45,703 bases of DNA from Shewanellaceae bacterium UBA2521 (GTDB taxonomy: Bacteria > Pseudomonadota > Gammaproteobacteria > Enterobacterales > Shewanellaceae): contig DDNL01000076.1 in the NCBI GenBank assembly GCA_002341165.1, forward strand, positions 1 to 45,703, given 5' to 3'. The translations under genes and the position numbers were made by a program. Of this stretch, positions 42,595 through 45,703 are shown one piece after another. How positions within the stretch are numbered: position 1 is the first letter of the stretch; each line of letters begins with the position of its first letter. The notes beneath the pieces were generated by a model. It had not been told where the DNA came from, made no database searches, and saw only the letters and a list, made by a program, of their open reading frames with translations.

Positions 42595-43143
42595 TCATGC
42601 TTTCGCTAAGTCTTTCCATGCTGAATTTAAATAAATCAGCATAGAAATAACACTGAGAAAGACAGAAAAATACAACATCACATATCCAAGATTAACGACT
42701 ATAGGATGCGGGTGCCAAAGTAGGCTCATAATCGCAAGCATTTGCATAGTAGTTTTGACTTTACCAATCCAAGACACAGATACATCACCACGTTTGCCCA
42801 GTTCAGCCATCCATTCTCTTAAAGCTGAAATAATAATTTCACGCCCTATCATCAGTAACGCAGGTAAAGAAAACCACCAAGTTGAATACAACTCAGTAAG
42901 CAACACTAAAGCCGAGATGACAGTAAGTTTATCTACGACAGGATCTAAAAACTCACCAAACCTTGTTGATTGATTTAAAACACGTGCCAAATAACCATCC
43001 AATATATCGGTGAATGCAGCAACAGCAAAAATAAAGGCCGTAACGAAAGGCGCCCATGCATAAGGTAAATAAAATACAAGGATCAGAATAGGTAATAGGA
43101 CAAGCCTAGACAATGTAAGCGCAATGGGAATATTTAGAATCAT
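42595..43143 (-). CDS. pgsA: CDP-diacylglycerol-glycerol-3-phosphate phosphatidyltransferase
   Basis: 182 aa, as in E. coli. It makes phosphatidylglycerol phosphate at the inner membrane, the committed step to phosphatidylglycerol and cardiolipin. The CDP-alcohol transferase motif D-x2-D-G-x2-A-R-x8-G-x3-D-x3-D is intact (DILDGYLAR, then FGEFLDPVVDKL). About five membrane helices follow. It begins 42 nt after uvrC, forming the uvrC-pgsA operon found widely in gammaproteobacteria. Confidence 0.96.
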   Translation of the reverse strand: MILNIPIALTLSRLVLLPILILVFYLPYAWAPFVTAFIFAVAAFTDILDGYLARVLNQSTRFGEFLDPVVDKLTVISALVLLTELYSTWWFSLPALLMIGREIIISALREWMAELGKRGDVSVSWIGKVKTTMQMLAIMSLLWHPHPIVVNLGYVMLYFSVFLSVISMLIYLNSAWKDLAKA

Positions 43144-43185
43144 AACCGTACCATTTGAAGTATCATCGCTTATCTTGCCTGAAAA

Positions 43186-45012
43186 TTAAGAATCTCGCAA
43201 TGCATCAAAAATAATTTGTGCAAGTTCTGTACTAATTCCGGGTACTTTTGCAAGTTGTTTAACACTTGCATTTCGCACTTCTTGTAATCCTCCTAAGTAA
43301 CTGAGTAGTTTTTGACGCCGTTTTGCGCCTACACCAGGTATCGACTCTAAAGTTGACTTATTACGTGCTTTCTGTCTTTTTTGTCTATGTCCTGTAATCG
43401 CAAACCTATGACTCTCATCTCTAATCTGTAATATAAGCTGTAGAGCTGGCGCATCTTCTGCGAGCTTAATGACATCATGGCTTTCACCCATAATCAATTT
43501 TTCGAGTCCTGCTTTGCGTCCTTCTCCTTTAGCCACGCCCACTAGCATAGGGCGCATTTCTACTTCAGGGATCACTTCAGCAATCACTTCTTCAGCACAA
43601 CGTAGCTGCCCTAAGCCTCCGTCAATTAAGATTAAATCAGGCAGGTTTTCTCTGTTTTTATAACGTCTATATAAAACTTGCCGCATCGCAGCATAATCAT
43701 CGCCACCGGTAATATCTTGAATATTAAAACGCCGATAGGCTTGAGTCATAGGACCTTCTTGATTAAAGACGACACATGAGGCAACCGTTGCTTCACCTTG
43801 CGTATGACTGATGTCAAAACATTCCATACGAGCAATCGGTTGCTTCAGTTCTAATGACGTTTGCAATAGAGCAAAACGCTCCTTGATCGTACTTTTATCT
43901 TTAAGCTTAGTTTGCACCGCATGTTCTGCATTAGTCATCGCTAACTTTAAGAACTGAGCACGCTGATCACGCACACGCGTTTTAAACTTTAAAGTGCGAT
44001 CTACACGAGATGTTATCCAGCGACTCAAAACATCCATATCTGTAAAAGCATGAGGTAAAATCACTTCTTTTGGGTAAGTCACACGCATATCTGTATTCAG
44101 ATAAAACTGGAGAACGAATGCCCGCAAGACCTCATCAAGCTCTGCATGATGCGGAACTTTAGGAAAATAATTACGATGCCCAAGAATCTTGCCTTGGCGG
44201 ATAAATAAAATATGCAAACATGCAATACCATGATGGTATACAACGCCTATTGCATCTAAATCTCCTTTAACTTGAGACACTTCTTGTTTCTCTATCATTT
44301 TAGTGAGCGCACTGATCTGATCACGCAATCTCGCCGCAGTTTCATAATCCTGCGTATGTGATGCTTGTTCCATTTGTGCCACCAGCTCGTCAACCACAGT
44401 AAGACTTTTACCTTTTAAAAACAATTGAACCAAATCGACTTGTTGAGCGTATGCTTCATCAGTCACATGTCCCGCAACACAGGGCGCTAGACATCGACCA
44501 ATTTGATATTGCAAACAAGGCCTTGAGCGTGAACGGTAAAAAGTATCTTCGCATTGACGTATCGGAAATAATTTTTGCATCAGATGCAAGCTCTCTTTAA
44601 CGGCTGCACTGTTAGGATAAGGGCCAAAGTAAACACCTTTCTCTTTCTGCACGCCTCGATGATAAGCTAAACGAGGATGTTTATGTTGGCTCAATAAGAT
44701 ATAGGGATAAGATTTATCATCTCGCAGTAAAATATTATATTTGGGGCGATGTAGTTTAATCAGATCGTTTTCTAAAATTAGCGCATCCGTTTCACTATGC
44801 ACTAAAGTGACTTCAATATGAGCAATATGCTTCACTAAAGCCTGAGTTTTTAAGTCTGTCAGAGTTTTTTGAAAATAACTGCTAAGACGCTTTTTCAGAT
44901 TTTTAGCTTTACCCACATAAAGGACAGTTTCTGCTGTGTTATACATCACATAAACACCTGCAGAAGATGTTAATGTACTTAAGAATGTTTTGTAATCAAA
45001 CGAAATAGCCAT
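43186..45012 (-). CDS. uvrC: Excinuclease ABC subunit C
   Basis: 608 aa (E. coli 610). It makes both incisions in nucleotide excision repair. The N-terminal GIY-YIG domain is GVYVMYNTAETVLYVGKAKN (3' incision). A UVR domain near residue 205-240 (DYETAARLRDQISAL) binds UvrB. The RNase-H-like C-terminal nuclease (MECFDISHTQGE, LILIDGGLGQLRCA) makes the 5' cut. Tandem helix-hairpin-helix motifs (IPGVGAKRRQKLLSYLGG, VPGISTELA) close it. The usual upstream response regulator uvrY/gacA is absent; the 690 bases upstream are non-coding. Confidence 0.96.
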   Translation of the reverse strand: MAISFDYKTFLSTLTSSAGVYVMYNTAETVLYVGKAKNLKKRLSSYFQKTLTDLKTQALVKHIAHIEVTLVHSETDALILENDLIKLHRPKYNILLRDDKSYPYILLSQHKHPRLAYHRGVQKEKGVYFGPYPNSAAVKESLHLMQKLFPIRQCEDTFYRSRSRPCLQYQIGRCLAPCVAGHVTDEAYAQQVDLVQLFLKGKSLTVVDELVAQMEQASHTQDYETAARLRDQISALTKMIEKQEVSQVKGDLDAIGVVYHHGIACLHILFIRQGKILGHRNYFPKVPHHAELDEVLRAFVLQFYLNTDMRVTYPKEVILPHAFTDMDVLSRWITSRVDRTLKFKTRVRDQRAQFLKLAMTNAEHAVQTKLKDKSTIKERFALLQTSLELKQPIARMECFDISHTQGEATVASCVVFNQEGPMTQAYRRFNIQDITGGDDYAAMRQVLYRRYKNRENLPDLILIDGGLGQLRCAEEVIAEVIPEVEMRPMLVGVAKGEGRKAGLEKLIMGESHDVIKLAEDAPALQLILQIRDESHRFAITGHRQKRQKARNKSTLESIPGVGAKRRQKLLSYLGGLQEVRNASVKQLAKVPGISTELAQIIFDALRDS

Positions 45013-45421
45013 GCTACTAAACCGAGAAAGCTTTAAGCTCCCTTATTGTACACCATTGACTTAATATAGCTACGTTTGAACACGCCCACGTTTTAAAATA
45101 TCTGCCTCCAGAATTAACAAGAGCATCTCATGATCAAAAAACAACATCACAAAAACTTACCTATTTTACAAAAAAGATAATTTTATGGCATTCATGCTAC
45201 TCCCACAAGGGGTTCAAGTTTGTCAATAAAAATATTCACATTACATCAATCTAATTAAAGAACATCTAATTTAATTTTTTTCATGTTCTCTGATGTCTAA
45301 AGAAAAACAGTTAACACACTGATAATCCAGAAATAAAACAAAATTGGTTATATTTTGACTTATTTAAAAAAATTCAATAAAAACAGACTTTAAAGTCTTT
45401 AAAAAAGTTTAATGTACAGGC
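45013..45421. other. Non-coding AT-rich stretch upstream of uvrC
   Basis: About 400 bases, AT-rich, with short frames only. No protein gene, tRNA or repeat is supported. It adjoins the DnaA-box pair at 45422, and its right end (45340-45415) is the AT-richest part, with A/T runs such as TTTAAAAAAATTC. Confidence 0.5.
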
Positions 45422-45444
45422 TTATCCACAGGTTTAGTGGATAA
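45422..45444. promoter_or_regulatory. Inverted pair of DnaA boxes
   Basis: TTATCCACA (45422-45430) is a perfect DnaA box. AGTGGATAA (45436-45444) is an inverted copy with one difference (TTATCCACT on the minus strand). The two are separated by 5 nt. Together with AT-rich DNA on the left they could be a DnaA titration or regulatory site. The usual oriC neighbours dnaA, dnaN, rpmH or mnmG are not in the window. Confidence 0.7.
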
Positions 45445-45531
45445 CTTTCGCAACCCTTGATAGTACAATCTCTTGACGATGAACCGAAATTTCTTCGCAC
45501 TCACACATTGAAGTAAATTTATTACATATGT

Positions 45532-45582
45532 AAAAGAGGTGTGAAAAGAACCCTACAAACAAACCTACAGCACCTCTTTTTG
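45532..45582 (+). terminator. Long-loop hairpin with T tract
   Basis: AAAAGAGGTG (45532-45541) pairs perfectly with CACCTCTTTT (45571-45580), loop of 29 nt, followed by TT. No gene ends here. It may terminate a small RNA made from the region to its left, or be a structured element ahead of the tRNA promoter. Confidence 0.5.
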
Positions 45583-45623
45583 GTTAAGCTCTAGCCAATT
45601 AAGCGTATTTATGCATTTTCTAG

Positions 45624-45652
45624 TTGACTCTTCGCTTTTTCGGCTTTAATAT
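45624..45652 (+). promoter_or_regulatory. Sigma-70 promoter for the downstream tRNA
   Basis: TTGACT (45624-45629), a 17-nt spacer and TAATAT (45647-45652), then GCCTCG as a discriminator. Transcription would begin near 45659, about 29 nt before the tRNA start at 45688. Confidence 0.7.
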
Positions 45653-45687
45653 TTGCCTCGCTTTGAAGACAAGAGTTAAAAAGTAAT

Positions 45688-45703
45688 TCCCCCTTAGTTC
45701 AGT
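45688..45703 (+). tRNA. tRNA 5' end, probably tRNA-Asn (partial)
   Basis: The last bases, TCCCCCTTAGTTCAGT, read as a seven-base 5' acceptor strand (TCCCCCT), TA and the start of the D arm (GTTCAGT). This matches the beginning of gammaproteobacterial tRNA-Asn. The window ends before the anticodon, so identity is inferred. Confidence 0.65.

Noticed and set aside
45340..45444. Chromosomal origin of replication
   Set aside because: Only two DnaA boxes are present, there are no dnaA, dnaN, rpmH or mnmG neighbours, and a tus gene in the same window argues against proximity to oriC.
1..45703. CRISPR array or insertion sequences
   Set aside because: I saw no regularly spaced repeats, no transposase-like protein and no long terminal inverted repeats.

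Overview
The window is chromosomal DNA from an AT-rich gammaproteobacterium. Several gene neighbourhoods match the Escherichia/Vibrio/Shewanella side of the class: sppA-ansA, rnm-yciO-scpA-scpB-rluB, divergent rnt/motY, htpG-cnoX-adk-gsk and uvrC-pgsA-tRNA-Leu. A Tus replication-terminator protein, a MotY-like protein, a rhombosortase-like protease and a TIGR04219-type outer-membrane protein point the same way. I cannot name the genus. No integrase, transposase, phage gene or CRISPR array is visible.

Layout. 1-24 is the 3' end of a tRNA, probably Ser. 185-13955 holds housekeeping and envelope genes: a TraF-family outer-membrane protein, fadH, sppA, ansA, tus, a secreted metallo-beta-lactamase-fold hydrolase, a lipocalin, trhP, a BetT-like BCCT transporter and an orphan lipoprotein. 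The tus upstream region carries a 49-nt near-perfect palindrome. About 14,000-19,400 is an accessory segment: a LuxR-sensor-like protein without a DNA-binding domain, an AT-rich stretch with a broken ORF, a two-gene exported toxin candidate (a 786-aa protein with a diphtheria-T-domain-like hydrophobic hairpin and a 257-aa ADP-ribosyltransferase-like enzyme), and two short paralogous peptides with double-glycine leaders. 19,729-25,541 has a nucleoside-recognition (Gate) membrane protein, an outer-membrane barrel, a GLUG-repeat protein, a CDF transporter, RNase T and MotY. 25,635-31,147 is the rnm-yciO-scpAB-rluB cluster followed by prfC. 31,239-33,554 has a TerD-family protein, queE and the rhombosortase-like protein. 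33,556-40,774 is a minus-strand block, uvrB-gsk-adk-cnoX-htpG, with a textbook sigma-32 promoter before htpG. 40,977-45,012 holds a DUF4402-like secreted protein, a GNAT acetyltransferase, tRNA-Leu(UAA), pgsA and uvrC. The last 690 bases are non-coding, with two inverted DnaA boxes, a strong hairpin and the promoter and 5' end of a tRNA, probably Asn.

The most unusual part is 15,408-19,271. By gene order and signal peptides, the large protein and the ADP-ribosyltransferase-like protein look like a secreted pair (delivery plus enzyme). The enzyme has an Arg...Ser-Gly-Thr...Gln-x-Asp arrangement in which Asp stands where the catalytic Glu is expected. The two GG-leader peptides just downstream resemble class II bacteriocin or microcin precursors, but no peptidase-containing ABC exporter is in the window. 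All functional statements on this segment are inferences from motifs read by eye. A second theme is replication control: Tus, one Ter-like core sequence at 149-158 and a DnaA-box pair at 45,422-45,444.
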